NCBI GenBank assembly: GCA_007118975.1
Contig: SKQO01000009.1
Coordinates: 1 to 51,115 of the forward strand
Direction: 5' to 3'
Origin: Halobacteriales archaeon
Lineage (GTDB): Archaea > Halobacteriota > Halobacteria > Halobacteriales > SKNY01
DNA: 51,115 nt
A program made the translations under genes and the position numbers. Positions 8,486-17,976 of the stretch are shown here, in pieces. Each line of letters starts with the position of its first letter. The first letter of the stretch is position 1. The notes beneath the pieces are model-generated. The model was not told the DNA's origin and did not search any database. It saw nothing but the letters and a program-made list of their open reading frames with translations.

Positions 8486-10288
8486 CTAGCGCCCCCAGAA
8501 CGGTTCCTGTCGTCGTCGCCGTTCGAGAAACATCCGGAGCGCGTCCCGCTCGTCCGCCGGAATCTCCTCTTCGAGTTCTTGTTCCAGGATCTTCGCGTGG
8601 GTCTCCGGCAAGTCGATCCAGAGTTCGTCGCCCTCGTCGATCTGGCGGCCGACTGTCGGCCCGTCGATAGCGACACTCACCCGATCGCCCGCTCGCGCGC
8701 GATCGATCTCTTCCCCGGCGTCCTGGATCCCTTTGACCTCGCCGACCCGTTCGAACTGCCCATTCTCGACGCGAAGGACCCCGACGTTTCGCATAACAGT
8801 GCCGTCGGCGACTTCCACCCCGACGACCGCCGGGTCGTTCTGGCGGAAAACGTGATCGACGAGAATCTGAAACCGACCCGGACGAACGATATTTTCGAGG
8901 ACCGTTTCCTGTTGGGCGGCTTCCATGGTTTCGACGTACTCCTCGTACTCCTCGACGAGGCGGTAGATGACGTCGTGGTTGAATATCTCGACATTGGCCT
9001 CCTTTGCGTCGCGCTCGGCCGCCGAAAGCACGTCGACGTTGAATCCGAGTATAACCCGGTATTTCGGATCCTCCGCAGTGCTTGCGATGCTCACGTCCCG
9101 CTGGGCGATGTCGCCGACATCGGCGCGGAGAATGGGAATCTCGAGTTCCTCCAGCGCGTCTCCCATTGCCTCGAGGCTCCCGAGCGTGTCCGCCTTTACC
9201 ACCACCCCCGCCTCCGCCGTTTCGACGCTGAATTCGGCGAGAGCGGCGGCTACTTGTTCCTTTACCGCCTCGATATCACGTGAACCGACGACGCGGACGG
9301 GAGCACCCGCCATCGCATCCGCGAGATTTGCCCCTGCGATTTTCAACCCGGTCGCGGCGGTCAGTTCAGTCACCTGTTCGAAGCGGTCCTCGGTCCGGAG
9401 CTCCGCGAGCGGATTCGGTTTGAGGAGCGCCCGCACGTCCACGACGGCCGGTCCATCGGTCCCACCGACGACCACGGTGTCCGAATCCTCGATTCGTCCG
9501 TCGTACAGCACGACGTCGATCGTGGTGCCGAATCCTCGCTCCTCGGTTACTTCGAGGACCGTCCCTGCCCCCGGTCCCTGGGTGTCGACCGTCATTTCCT
9601 CACGCATATACCGTTGGGAGAGGCCCATGAGCACGGTGAGAAGATCCGGTACGCCCTCGCCGGTTTCGGCGCTCACCGGGACCACACCGATCGTCTGCTG
9701 AAAATCTTGGAGGCGCCAGTAGAGGTCGGCGGGAAAACCTTCGTCGCTCAGTTCACCGATCAGTTCGTACAGTGCGTCGTCGAGCCGCCCTCGAACGCGG
9801 TCGGACTGCCCCTCATAGGCTGCCTGGATTGGCATTTCGGCCTGGACGCGCCATCCGGCGATCGTGTCGATTTTGTTCGCCGCGACCACGAACGGCGTTT
9901 CCGTACGACGGAGAATGTCGAGCGCCTCGAACGTTTGAGGCTGACACCCGTCGTTGACGTCCACAACGAGAATGGCGAGATCCGCGAGGGCCCCGCCGCG
10001 GGCACGCAGTGTGCTGAACGAGTGGTGGCCGGGCGTGTCGATGAACAGGAGTCCGGGCAGATCAAAGTCGTCCGGGTTCACGAGCGCCCCCGCCAGCTCG
10101 GAAATCGCGGAAAGGGGAACTTCCGTTGCGCCGATGTGTTGGGTGATGGCGCCGGGTTCGCCCTCGATCACCGCGGAGCCGCGGATCCGATCGAGCAAGC
10201 TCGTTTTGCCGTGGTCGACGTGGCCGAGGACGGCCACGATAGGGGTCCGCAGTGTCGTCGATTGGTCGGAGCGCTCGAGATTAGCCAT
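8486..10288 (-). CDS. infB: translation initiation factor aIF5B (IF2-like)
   Basis: GTPase promoting subunit joining and initiator tRNA placement. 600 residues with G1 GHVDHGKTS at 22-30, G3 DTPGH at 84-88 and G4 NKID at 138-141, then the beta-barrel domain II, domain III and C-terminal domain IV, the normal archaeal layout. ATG 10288 (MANLERSDQS) was chosen over the upstream in-frame start because it directly precedes the G domain, and a GATATAACC box lies about 25 nt upstream. The aIF1 gene lies 120 bp upstream on the same strand, so the two initiation factors may be expressed together. Confidence 0.95.
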   Translation of the reverse strand: MANLERSDQSTTLRTPIVAVLGHVDHGKTSLLDRIRGSAVIEGEPGAITQHIGATEVPLSAISELAGALVNPDDFDLPGLLFIDTPGHHSFSTLRARGGALADLAILVVDVNDGCQPQTFEALDILRRTETPFVVAANKIDTIAGWRVQAEMPIQAAYEGQSDRVRGRLDDALYELIGELSDEGFPADLYWRLQDFQQTIGVVPVSAETGEGVPDLLTVLMGLSQRYMREEMTVDTQGPGAGTVLEVTEERGFGTTIDVVLYDGRIEDSDTVVVGGTDGPAVVDVRALLKPNPLAELRTEDRFEQVTELTAATGLKIAGANLADAMAGAPVRVVGSRDIEAVKEQVAAALAEFSVETAEAGVVVKADTLGSLEAMGDALEELEIPILRADVGDIAQRDVSIASTAEDPKYRVILGFNVDVLSAAERDAKEANVEIFNHDVIYRLVEEYEEYVETMEAAQQETVLENIVRPGRFQILVDHVFRQNDPAVVGVEVADGTVMRNVGVLRVENGQFERVGEVKGIQDAGEEIDRARAGDRVSVAIDGPTVGRQIDEGDELWIDLPETHAKILEQELEEEIPADERDALRMFLERRRRQEPFWGR

Positions 10289-10408
10289 GGTCTCTGCACG
10301 AGTAGCCGCTTGGTTATATCCTGCCCGCGGCGGCTTAAACACCTTTCGAGGCGGTGAATGAAGCCTCTCTTCAGTGATGTGATGACAGCACGACCCCCGA
10401 ACCGCGGA

Positions 10409-10714
<306 letters not shown>

Positions 10715-10766
10715 CTACGAAAGGGGCCTATTAAATGTTGTCGGGGACCGACCTGATTTTCGCCGA

Positions 10767-13175
10767 TCAGCCGGGAAATGTGGGTGGCATGGACCGCCCG
10801 GTCAACTGATCGACCAGCATTACCGTTTCTCTGGCGGCTGTTGGGGAGGGAGACTCCCCGGCGTGGCGGACGCGTTCGTAGCGCGCGGCGACCTCCTCGA
10901 TCCGCTCGTCGCCGTAGCCCTCTCGCTCGAGCCGGGCGATGTATTCACGAACCGTCTCGCTCTCGCGCCGTTCGAGGGCCGTCCGCGACAGATGTAATTC
11001 GAGTCGTCGCCACGCCCGCTCCGTCACTCCCGCGGGTTCGGACTGGCGGCCCTGCCAGCGGACGGCGAATTCGTGTTTGACGCGGTGATCAATTCCTTTG
11101 TGTCGGACCCCGGCTGCCGCCGCGACCAGCGCCGCGAGCACGAAGCCGATGTGTTCCGCGGGCGGGTATGGAGTCGCGGGCTCCTCGGGCTCCTCGGGGT
11201 CATCCGTCTCTGGGAACTCCTCGAGGGGATCTTGGACGTCGAATTCGTCCGGCCCGAGTTCGTCTGTCGTGTCATTGGCTGGATCGGCACCGGCGGTTTC
11301 GTTACCCGTGCCTGCTACGTCGCCGGTAGTGCCCCCAGCTTGCAACCCCATCTCCATGAGATCGAAGGGGTCACACAGCGACACTGCCTCCGTTTCACTG
11401 ATCAGTCCATCCTGGACTGCTGTCGGATCGCCACAGTGGCGGGCCAAATCAGCTGCCCGCTCCTGTGTCACTCCAGCGTCGTCGGGAAACTCACCGGGAT
11501 CGTAACTTGGTTCCCAGTCGTCGTCCGGGATGTGCTCGGGTTCGGTCTGGACGCTGCCATCGGCCGCTGCCTGTGCAAGCCGCTCCTCACGCGCCTCGTT
11601 GTAGTCTCCGCTCGGAGTCGGATCGAACTGGACCCATCCCATCTCCGGGACATAAACCTCCACCCAGGCGTGGGCGTTCATCCCTCGGACGGCGTACGTG
11701 TCGTCCCCGACCGATTCCCCGGTGGTGTACCCAGTCACGAATCTGGTGGGAATGTCCTGGGTTCGCAGCATGGCAACCATCGTCGCGGCGAAGGTCGCAC
11801 AGTAGCCGGCCTCACGTTCGAAGAGTTGCTCGTAAGCGATGTCCTCTTCCGGTGCGTCGACATCCAGCGAGTACTCGTTCGTGGTTTTGATGTAATTTTC
11901 GACCCGCTGGGCAGCGACGTACGGCGAATCGGTGCCTTCGATCACGTCAGCTGTCAACTCACCGACTTCGGACGGCGTCGAGTCCGGTAGTTGCGTGTAC
12001 CGCTCCAGCATCTCCTCTTCGTATTCGAACGAGGCGTCCTGCATTTCCGTCTGGTTCGGTGCCGCCCGTGCCGAGCTGACGAAGATCTGATCGCCCGCCG
12101 TCATCGATTCGGCGGACCGGAGCCCGTCGCCACCGGTCTCACCCACGCCCTCGACCCCGTCCACCGCGACAGGCTCCCAGATTGCCGGGATCGCGGTAGT
12201 CCCATCCTGCTCGAGCGTCACCCGGGTATCGATGCTCTCTACGCGATCGGTTCGTGGCCCTTCGCGGGGCGTCCACTCGCTGGACTCACCGCTCTGGACG
12301 AAGCCAACTCCTGTGTAACGGTCGTACGATTCGACACGCAGGTGCTCGGGAATCGTCGTCGTTACGGTAAAGCGAATCTCCGGGTCGAGCGAAGGGTTAC
12401 CTGTCAGTTCCAGGTTCTCCTCGCTTCCGATCAGTGTATCCTCGCTCGTCGTGGTGTCGAAGTCCGATCCCGGCGAGAGCGGTTGGGCCCCGCCGGCAGG
12501 GACGAATGAGAACGAGAGACTCGTCACGAGGATGCCGGCGATAACCAGCATCACGACGTCCGCCTGTCCGATGTTGGCCTGCCGGCGGGCGAGTTCGCCA
12601 AAGCCTATCGTCCCCGCGATGCCCGCGACTCCCAACACTGCGGCGACCGCACCGAGATCTCCCGAGAGGACGAACACGAGCATCGCCAGCCCTGCCACGC
12701 TCGCGCCAATATCGTACCTTCCGCGAAGCACGAAATACCAGGACAGAAAGATCGGGGTCGGGGCGAACGCCGCGACCCAGACGTCTGCGGCGGCGATTGC
12801 GAGCACCGTAAAGCCACTGAGAATCGCCAACCAGTCACGGATGATGTCGCCGACGGCAAGGAACTGTCCGAATCCCTGTGGGACTGCTGCGACGTACATG
12901 ATCGAGCCGAGGATCATGCCGGCGGCACCAACGACTGCAGCGCGGGAGGGCGTTAGCGTTCGTGCGCCGAGGACTGCTGCCCCGGCGGCGATCAGGATGA
13001 CGAGGGTTAACCGACCGGTTCCCCCGACGATAGAGGTCACTTCGTAGAGTATGTTCACGTATGCGAGCGTGGCAATCGTGAACGAGAGCAGGGCGAGGAT
13101 TCGGAGCGATTCGGTTTCGGTGTTCACCGACTCGGCGTGTTCATACCCTGTCACGTGACCGTGCTGTGCACTCAT
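10767..13175 (-). CDS. membrane-anchored transglutaminase-like protease, DUF4129-like tail
   Basis: 802-residue membrane protein. About six N-terminal helices (roughly 26-225) resemble the TgpA/DUF3488 module. An extracellular transglutaminase domain follows, with a complete triad: Cys459 (GYCATF), His502 (NAHAWVEVYVP) and Asp518 (QFDPTP). Next come an acidic Glu/Pro-rich linker (about 560-690), one more membrane helix (GFVLAALVAAAAG) and a cytoplasmic helical domain resembling DUF4129. It is last in the MoxR-DUF58-transglutaminase operon; its ATG overlaps the DUF58 stop (ATGA at 13172-13175), which suggests translational coupling. The family is widespread in haloarchaea; the substrate is unknown, probably cell-surface protein. 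Confidence 0.92.
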   Translation of the reverse strand: MSAQHGHVTGYEHAESVNTETESLRILALLSFTIATLAYVNILYEVTSIVGGTGRLTLVILIAAGAAVLGARTLTPSRAAVVGAAGMILGSIMYVAAVPQGFGQFLAVGDIIRDWLAILSGFTVLAIAAADVWVAAFAPTPIFLSWYFVLRGRYDIGASVAGLAMLVFVLSGDLGAVAAVLGVAGIAGTIGFGELARRQANIGQADVVMLVIAGILVTSLSFSFVPAGGAQPLSPGSDFDTTTSEDTLIGSEENLELTGNPSLDPEIRFTVTTTIPEHLRVESYDRYTGVGFVQSGESSEWTPREGPRTDRVESIDTRVTLEQDGTTAIPAIWEPVAVDGVEGVGETGGDGLRSAESMTAGDQIFVSSARAAPNQTEMQDASFEYEEEMLERYTQLPDSTPSEVGELTADVIEGTDSPYVAAQRVENYIKTTNEYSLDVDAPEEDIAYEQLFEREAGYCATFAATMVAMLRTQDIPTRFVTGYTTGESVGDDTYAVRGMNAHAWVEVYVPEMGWVQFDPTPSGDYNEAREERLAQAAADGSVQTEPEHIPDDDWEPSYDPGEFPDDAGVTQERAADLARHCGDPTAVQDGLISETEAVSLCDPFDLMEMGLQAGGTTGDVAGTGNETAGADPANDTTDELGPDEFDVQDPLEEFPETDDPEEPEEPATPYPPAEHIGFVLAALVAAAAGVRHKGIDHRVKHEFAVRWQGRQSEPAGVTERAWRRLELHLSRTALERRESETVREYIARLEREGYGDERIEEVAARYERVRHAGESPSPTAARETVMLVDQLTGRSMPPTFPG

Positions 13176-14218
13176 CTTTGTCGACCCCCGTCAGTGATGG
13201 CCCGGGTCCCTCCATGCTCACGCTCCGACGCGACAGGTGACGGCGGCTGCGCTCGGAGTCGATCGAACGGCATGGATCGGTCGCCTATGTCGAGCTGGAC
13301 ATCGCCGCCCTTCCCCGCGCTAACGCGAAGTGCCGAGCCAGTCGGGTCTCCGACGAGTTGACCACCTTCCGTCCGGGCCAGGGCTTCGAGGATTTCCCGC
13401 CGGTGACCGTGTCCGCCGTCGATCGGGACTTCACGGTCGGGGAGAATGATTCCCACCTCGAGTCCCTCGTCGAGCAGCGACATGGCGATACTCGCGACCG
13501 CAGTTGCCATCTCGTCGGTACCTCCGACCTCTGACTCTCCGACGATCCGGGCCTGTCCTGCCTCCGTCCGCGCGACGAACTCTTTGACGATCAGCTGATC
13601 GGGTGGCCGCTTGGCGGTGCTTCGCCAGTGGATGTCTCGTAGCGCGTCGGAGGAATCGTATTCTCGCACACGATCGAACTCGTGGCGCTCTCGACTCAAC
13701 CCGCCCTGCTGGAAGAACGGAATGCCGGTCAACCCGACCAGATCGTACACTTTTGGATAAGTCACGAGATCGACCGTCTCCTCGATGCGGTGTTCGCGCT
13801 GTAACAGCGAGAACGGGTCCCGAATCTCCACTTGGAGCGGTCCAAGCTCGTGGACACCGCGGCGACCGGGTACGACGCGATACTCGACCGGGCTTCCGTC
13901 GAGGGCGACCTCACGTCGTTTTACCCCGTCTTCGGTCTCTACGTCGACGGGGAGTTCGTCGATGACGGTTCCGACAGCACCAGGGGGACCATCGATGCGC
14001 ACTCGAACCGTTCGCGGTTCGTCGACGTGCCCCGGTTCCGGTTGTACTCGTTCGACCGTTGGTACCTCTGTCTGTCGGACGACGAGTGCTCCGATCACGA
14101 GACTGACTACCGCACCGATCACCACGGCGTTGAGGCCATCGAGTCTGAACGTAATTGCCCAGAATCCGCCCAGAGCACCGATACCGGCTACAACCTTCCC
14201 ACGAGTGGTGAGGTTCAT
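13172..14218 (-). CDS. DUF58 domain protein of the MoxR operon
   Basis: 348 residues with two N-terminal membrane helices (about 8-24 and 28-47), a beta-rich middle domain and the DUF58 signature REYDSSDALRDIHWRSTA at 185-202, followed by a vWA-like region. In this family the protein is thought to act with a MoxR ATPase on membrane or surface targets, by analogy with MoxR-vWA chaperone pairs. It overlaps both neighbours by 4 nt (14215-14218 and 13172-13175), so the three genes form one coupled operon. The C-terminus is Arg-rich and less conserved. Confidence 0.92.
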   Translation of the reverse strand: MNLTTRGKVVAGIGALGGFWAITFRLDGLNAVVIGAVVSLVIGALVVRQTEVPTVERVQPEPGHVDEPRTVRVRIDGPPGAVGTVIDELPVDVETEDGVKRREVALDGSPVEYRVVPGRRGVHELGPLQVEIRDPFSLLQREHRIEETVDLVTYPKVYDLVGLTGIPFFQQGGLSRERHEFDRVREYDSSDALRDIHWRSTAKRPPDQLIVKEFVARTEAGQARIVGESEVGGTDEMATAVASIAMSLLDEGLEVGIILPDREVPIDGGHGHRREILEALARTEGGQLVGDPTGSALRVSAGKGGDVQLDIGDRSMPFDRLRAQPPSPVASEREHGGTRAITDGGRQR

Positions 14219-15213
14219 GGAATCGGGACGCTTTGGACAGCTTGATCCACGAGTTCGACGGCCCCTCGCCCATCGGGATCGGACTCGAGATGAACGCGGT
14301 GGGCGAGGACGGGCCGCGCTTCACGCTGGAGGTCGTCCGGAATGACGTAGTCCCGTCCGTGCATCGCGGCTCTCGCCTGGGAAGCGCGGAGGAGCGCGAT
14401 CGTGCCCCGTGGACTGACCCCGAGTTGGGCTTCTTCGCGGGTAAAGGTCGCGAGCCGCGTGGCGTACTCCCGAACAGGTTCGTTGACAATCACGTTGGCC
14501 ACGCGGGCCCTCGCAGCTCGGATCTCAGCCGCCTCGGCAACCGGCTCGACCGTCCCGATGGGGTGGTGGCCGACTGTTCGGTCGAGCACTTCCACTTCGG
14601 CCTCCGTTTCAGGATAGCCGATTGTCAGGCGCTTCATGAATCGGTCGATCTCGGCGATCGGGAGCTCGTACGTTCGTCCGGGTTCGACCGTATTCTGGGT
14701 GGCGACGACGATGAACGGGCTGGGCATTTCGTAGGTAGTGCCGTCGACCGAGACCTGTGCCTCCTCCATGGCCTCGAGCAGCGCACTCTGGGTTTTCGGG
14801 GGTGCCCGATTGATCTCGTCGCCGAGGACGACGTTCGCGAATACCGGCCCGGGCTGGAACTCGAACTCGCGGGATCGCTGGTTGAATACGTTACTACCGG
14901 TGATGTCCGACGGCAACAAGTCCGGCGTAAACTGCACTCGGTTGAAGGAACATTCGATCGACCGGGCCAGGCTCCGGGCCAGCATCGTTTTACCCGTGCC
15001 GGGAACGTCCTCGATCAGGACGTGGCCGCGGGCAAGCAACACCAGTACCGTATCGACGACCGGCTCACGCTTGCCCACGATGACCGTCTCGACGTTGTCG
15101 ACGAGTCGCTCCGTAAGGGCAGCCACGTCGTCGATCTCGAGCTCCGGATCCGTGGATTCGGCGGTCGCTTCCGTCGACATCCCCGCCGCCATCGCTTCGT
15201 TAGGCTCCGTCAT
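14215..15213 (-). CDS. MoxR-family AAA+ ATPase
   Basis: 332-residue AAA+ ATPase of the MoxR branch, a chaperone-like machine. Walker A is PGTGKT (71-76), Walker B GDEINRA (131-137), and the sensor region reads VVATQNTVEPGRTYELPIAEIDRF. The acidic N-terminal 30 residues are unconserved, and Met12 is an alternative start. First gene of the operon with the DUF58 and transglutaminase genes. An A/T-rich box (forward AATTTAAT, about 15275-15283) lies about 60 nt upstream, implying a leader of roughly 35 nt, unlike most genes in the window. Confidence 0.95.
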   Translation of the reverse strand: MTEPNEAMAAGMSTEATAESTDPELEIDDVAALTERLVDNVETVIVGKREPVVDTVLVLLARGHVLIEDVPGTGKTMLARSLARSIECSFNRVQFTPDLLPSDITGSNVFNQRSREFEFQPGPVFANVVLGDEINRAPPKTQSALLEAMEEAQVSVDGTTYEMPSPFIVVATQNTVEPGRTYELPIAEIDRFMKRLTIGYPETEAEVEVLDRTVGHHPIGTVEPVAEAAEIRAARARVANVIVNEPVREYATRLATFTREEAQLGVSPRGTIALLRASQARAAMHGRDYVIPDDLQREARPVLAHRVHLESDPDGRGAVELVDQAVQSVPIP

Positions 15214-15318
15214 ATCGGTTGGGTCGGCATCAACCGCGGGTCGACCAACTACCCTGACGGAGGGGCTGGATCTAATTTAATGTTCCCCACGCTGCCGATT
15301 CGTGGCCACAACCGTACC

Positions 15319-15525
15319 CTACCACTTCTTGCAGCCAGGACAGACGAGCCGATCGTCGACACGCCAGAACTGTTGGCGTTCCTCACCGCACCCGGTACAG
15401 GTGCGGGGCTCTGCACACCACTCGTAAGTGCGAGTGAGCCCGTCGAGCTCCGAGACGGACGGTTCTTCGTCCTCAGTGGGCTCACCACCACCGAGAAATT
15501 CGTCGAGCGAGCGGTGTTGGGCCAT
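15319..15525 (-). CDS. small haloarchaeal zinc-ribbon protein
   Basis: 68 residues. The N-terminal half is acidic (SLDEFLGGGEPTEDEE) and the C-terminal half is a treble-clef-like ribbon with CTGC and CPGC pairs plus an extra upstream Cys in YEWCAEP. It ends in KKW. A TATA-like GTTTTAAT sits about 27 nt upstream (forward 15549-15556), so the message is probably leaderless. I recognise it as a type conserved in haloarchaea (possibly DUF7573) with no established role; nucleic-acid or protein binding is a guess. Confidence 0.8.
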   Translation of the reverse strand: MAQHRSLDEFLGGGEPTEDEEPSVSELDGLTRTYEWCAEPRTCTGCGEERQQFWRVDDRLVCPGCKKW

Positions 15526-15607
15526 ACCGACAACTCGGCGGACGCGTGATTAAAACCCGCGGGTCTTCCCGGAACGCCCATATGCACCCGAGGGGGATAC
15601 TTCGGCA

Positions 15608-15766
15608 ATGATCCAGGAGATGGCCGAATTATTCGGTGGTGTGGCGACCGTAGACCCGCTATCCGGGATCTTGCTGGCAATCGGCGGTGTCTTATTGGGT
15701 GTCGCCACGGTCGTCGTGGGTGCCCTCACCCTCGGCGCCATCGGATCGGTGCTGCGCCCCGTGTGA
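15608..15766 (+). CDS. 52-residue predicted membrane microprotein
   Basis: ATG 15608 to TGA 15766. Residues 1-19 (MIQEMAELFGGVATVDPLS) are amphipathic; 20-48 form one or two hydrophobic helices rich in Gly, Ala, Val and Leu (ILLAIGGVLLGVATVVVGAL), ending LRPV. It is divergent from the zinc-ribbon gene and ends 1 bp before the convergent cofE stop, so it fills the only space available. Hydrophobicity, intact frame and spacing favour a real gene; similar short proteins occur in haloarchaea, but I know no function. Confidence 0.65.
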   Translation: MIQEMAELFGGVATVDPLSGILLAIGGVLLGVATVVVGALTLGAIGSVLRPV

Positions 15767-15767
15767 C

Positions 15768-16541
15768 TCACTCCACCGGAGGTTCCCGGGGATAGTCCCA
15801 GTCGCGCAACGCCTGCCGGACAAAGTCAGTCCGGACGTCACGAAACAGCGCGTCGCTTGTTTCAAAGCCCGCTAGAGGCACATCCCTGGCGACGATGACC
15901 GGCGTCCCGTCCGCTCCTTCGCCACTAACCACGTTGGCCGCGGCAGCCAGCTCGTCGACGATGGATTCGACTGTCACCGCGAGCTCGTGACCATCGCGAT
16001 CCTCCATCCCGCGCCAGTCCCGACTCGCACCCATGCCATCCCACCCGAGCGCAACCCCGACCTGTCCGTGTCGGAACGGCCGTCCACAGGTGTCAGTGAC
16101 GATCACCGGATTCCGGTCGGGAAGCGATTGCCGAATGACAGCCGCGCTGGCCGATGGGCGGCGAGGCAACAACAGAATCTCCGCATCACCCGTGTTGGAC
16201 CGATCGATCCCGGCGTTTACACCCACATGTCCACAGTGTGTTTCCGACAGGAGAAACGGCGTTTCGATCAGCACCTCTGTACTTTCTTCCAGGACTGCCT
16301 GGGCCAAGCGTGGGTCCTTTTCCTCGCCCGAGATCGCCCCGATGCGGTTGGCAATCTCTCGGGCCCGTGGTCCCGGGTCGTACGCTTCCAGCGACGCCCG
16401 TCGATCCTCTGCCTTCGAGACAATGGTACTCGCGACAACCACCACGTCGTCGTCTCGGAGCGAGACACGTTCGGCGATCAGCTCGCCGATGTTGTCGTCC
16501 GGTCGGATCTCCGGGATCCCTTCGACCGCAAACAGCTCCAT
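15768..16541 (-). CDS. cofE: coenzyme F420:L-glutamate ligase
   Basis: GTP-dependent enzyme that adds gamma-linked glutamates to F420-0. 257 residues, family length. The N-terminus MELFAVEGIPEIRPDDNIGELI and the segments VVVASTIVSKAEDR, HCGHVGVNAGIDRSN and VTDTCGRPFRHGQVGVALG are characteristic of CofE. ATG 16541 is supported by a TATA-like element 27 nt upstream (forward CATAAAC 16565-16571), giving a leaderless transcript; the longer open frame to 17009 is antisense to the next gene. It shows that the organism makes F420, as haloarchaea do. Confidence 0.95.
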   Translation of the reverse strand: MELFAVEGIPEIRPDDNIGELIAERVSLRDDDVVVVASTIVSKAEDRRASLEAYDPGPRAREIANRIGAISGEEKDPRLAQAVLEESTEVLIETPFLLSETHCGHVGVNAGIDRSNTGDAEILLLPRRPSASAAVIRQSLPDRNPVIVTDTCGRPFRHGQVGVALGWDGMGASRDWRGMEDRDGHELAVTVESIVDELAAAANVVSGEGADGTPVIVARDVPLAGFETSDALFRDVRTDFVRQALRDWDYPREPPVE

Positions 16542-16622
16542 GGCTGCGCTGTATCTCCAGCGGTCATAAACGCCCTGTCTCGGGGCCACAACCGCTAACC
16601 CACGGGCGAATGAATCGTGGGT

Positions 16623-17849
16623 ATGCCCGCCCCAAAGACGGGTGTCATGGTTTTCCCGCGACTGAATGGGCTCATCGGCTTGTATCGCGGCGACGGCACG
16701 TGGGCGGCACTTTCCACGACAGGCCAACCAGAGCCTGGGCAGGATGTCTGTGAGCTCTTGACGGAGCATTTCGGGTCGCGTGACCGGTTCGAGGTCGTCC
16801 GGCGAGGGAAATCCGTACGAATTCAAGCGGGCAATCAAGAACGACACGTGCAGCCGTACCTCGTCGATGTCACGAAGCCACCGACGACGGCCGAGTTGGA
16901 CTGGCGCGACCCCACCCGCGTGCTCGGCCTGCGAACGGCTCCTGGACTCTGGCGGGCATACCGCCGGGTTGGCCCACGGATCGACACAGTGCGGTCCGAT
17001 CGTGAACACGGCGCGAGTTATCTTTCCCTTCGAGCGCTTGAGGCGCTCCGAGACGAGGCGGCGTCCCTGGTGTACCGGGCTGATCCCGGGGGCGATGGGG
17101 TTTCCGGCTTACGCACGACCGCGCGGGCGCTTGCCTCCTGCCGGCCTGAGATGGTGGTCATTGGCAACCGAATCGATCGAGTGATGGCCAACGCTCGTGG
17201 TGCGGATGCACGTCTACTCCTCGATCGATGTCGTACGGTCCACCGAGCGGCACGATCTGCCGACGATCGGGCGGCCATCCACGCAGCGAAACACTGTGCC
17301 GCTCGTCGAGTGCTGACGATTTCGCGTTCGGAAACCGTGATCCGGGCCATCGAAACCGGACCGCCGGAGCACGTCTGGATCGTCGAATCTAGACCGGATC
17401 GTGAGGGGGTCGACGTCGCCAGGCAACTCGCGTCGGACGTAAGCGTCACTGTCACGATTGACGCGGCCGTCGGACACGTTCTCGAGCGAAAGGAGATCGA
17501 TCTCGTGATGGTCGGTGCGGACGCCATCGGACCGACGGGCAGTCTGAAAAACAAGGTCGGAACCGGGACGGTCGCACACGTCGCGAACTCGTTGGGTATC
17601 CCAGTCCTCGTCGTCACCGCCGCCGACAAGATCACATACGAAACGATTACACCGGGACCACCAGGCGATACGGCCGCCGTCGCAACGGGAGACGGGCGAT
17701 TCACCGTTTCCTACCCCCTCTTCGATGTTATAGCGGGAGACCTCGTGGATCGCATCGTCACTGAACGGGGTGAGCTTGATCCTGCGGGGTGTTCGTCGCT
17801 GGCGAAGGCCTGTCGCGAGCGTCGGTCCTGGCGCGCTGGTAATCGATGA
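16623..17849 (+). CDS. fusion: degenerate NUDIX-like domain plus eIF2B/R15P-isomerase-like domain
   Basis: About 408 residues. Residues ~1-140 resemble the NUDIX half of haloarchaeal NUDIX-eIF2B-like fusions: the flanking segments WRAYRRVGPRIDTVRSDREHG and YLSLRALEALRDEA are kept. The expected NUDIX box (GX5EX7REUXEEXGU) is not present; the region reads TGQPEPGQDVCELLTEHFGS, so hydrolase activity is probably lost. Residues ~150-400 are an eIF2B-alpha/ribose-1,5-bisphosphate-isomerase-like fold with VGADAIGPTGSLKNKVGT. Starts at ATG 16623 or GTG 16617. Related domains act in AMP/nucleotide salvage or translation; the substrate here is unknown. Divergent from cofE. Confidence 0.8.
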   Translation: MPAPKTGVMVFPRLNGLIGLYRGDGTWAALSTTGQPEPGQDVCELLTEHFGSRDRFEVVRRGKSVRIQAGNQERHVQPYLVDVTKPPTTAELDWRDPTRVLGLRTAPGLWRAYRRVGPRIDTVRSDREHGASYLSLRALEALRDEAASLVYRADPGGDGVSGLRTTARALASCRPEMVVIGNRIDRVMANARGADARLLLDRCRTVHRAARSADDRAAIHAAKHCAARRVLTISRSETVIRAIETGPPEHVWIVESRPDREGVDVARQLASDVSVTVTIDAAVGHVLERKEIDLVMVGADAIGPTGSLKNKVGTGTVAHVANSLGIPVLVVTAADKITYETITPGPPGDTAAVATGDGRFTVSYPLFDVIAGDLVDRIVTERGELDPAGCSSLAKACRERRSWRAGNR

Positions 17850-17976
17850 GGCACGTGGCACTTTTGTTTGTGGCGCGCGAACAATCACCCGTGGTGATGA
17901 CGAGGCGTTACCCCCGCTGAGCCCCGTGTGATGAGGGTATTCCGCCGAACCACACTTGCTCTCCGTTTCTCGAGTG
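17850..17976. other. 127-bp convergent spacer
   Basis: Lies between the convergent fusion gene and engB. No ORF, strong hairpin or long T-run was seen. Confidence 0.4.

Noticed and set aside
14233-15549. 438-codon plus-strand ORF
   Set aside because: Antisense to the MoxR gene, and its composition is that of a mirror frame; no domain recognised.
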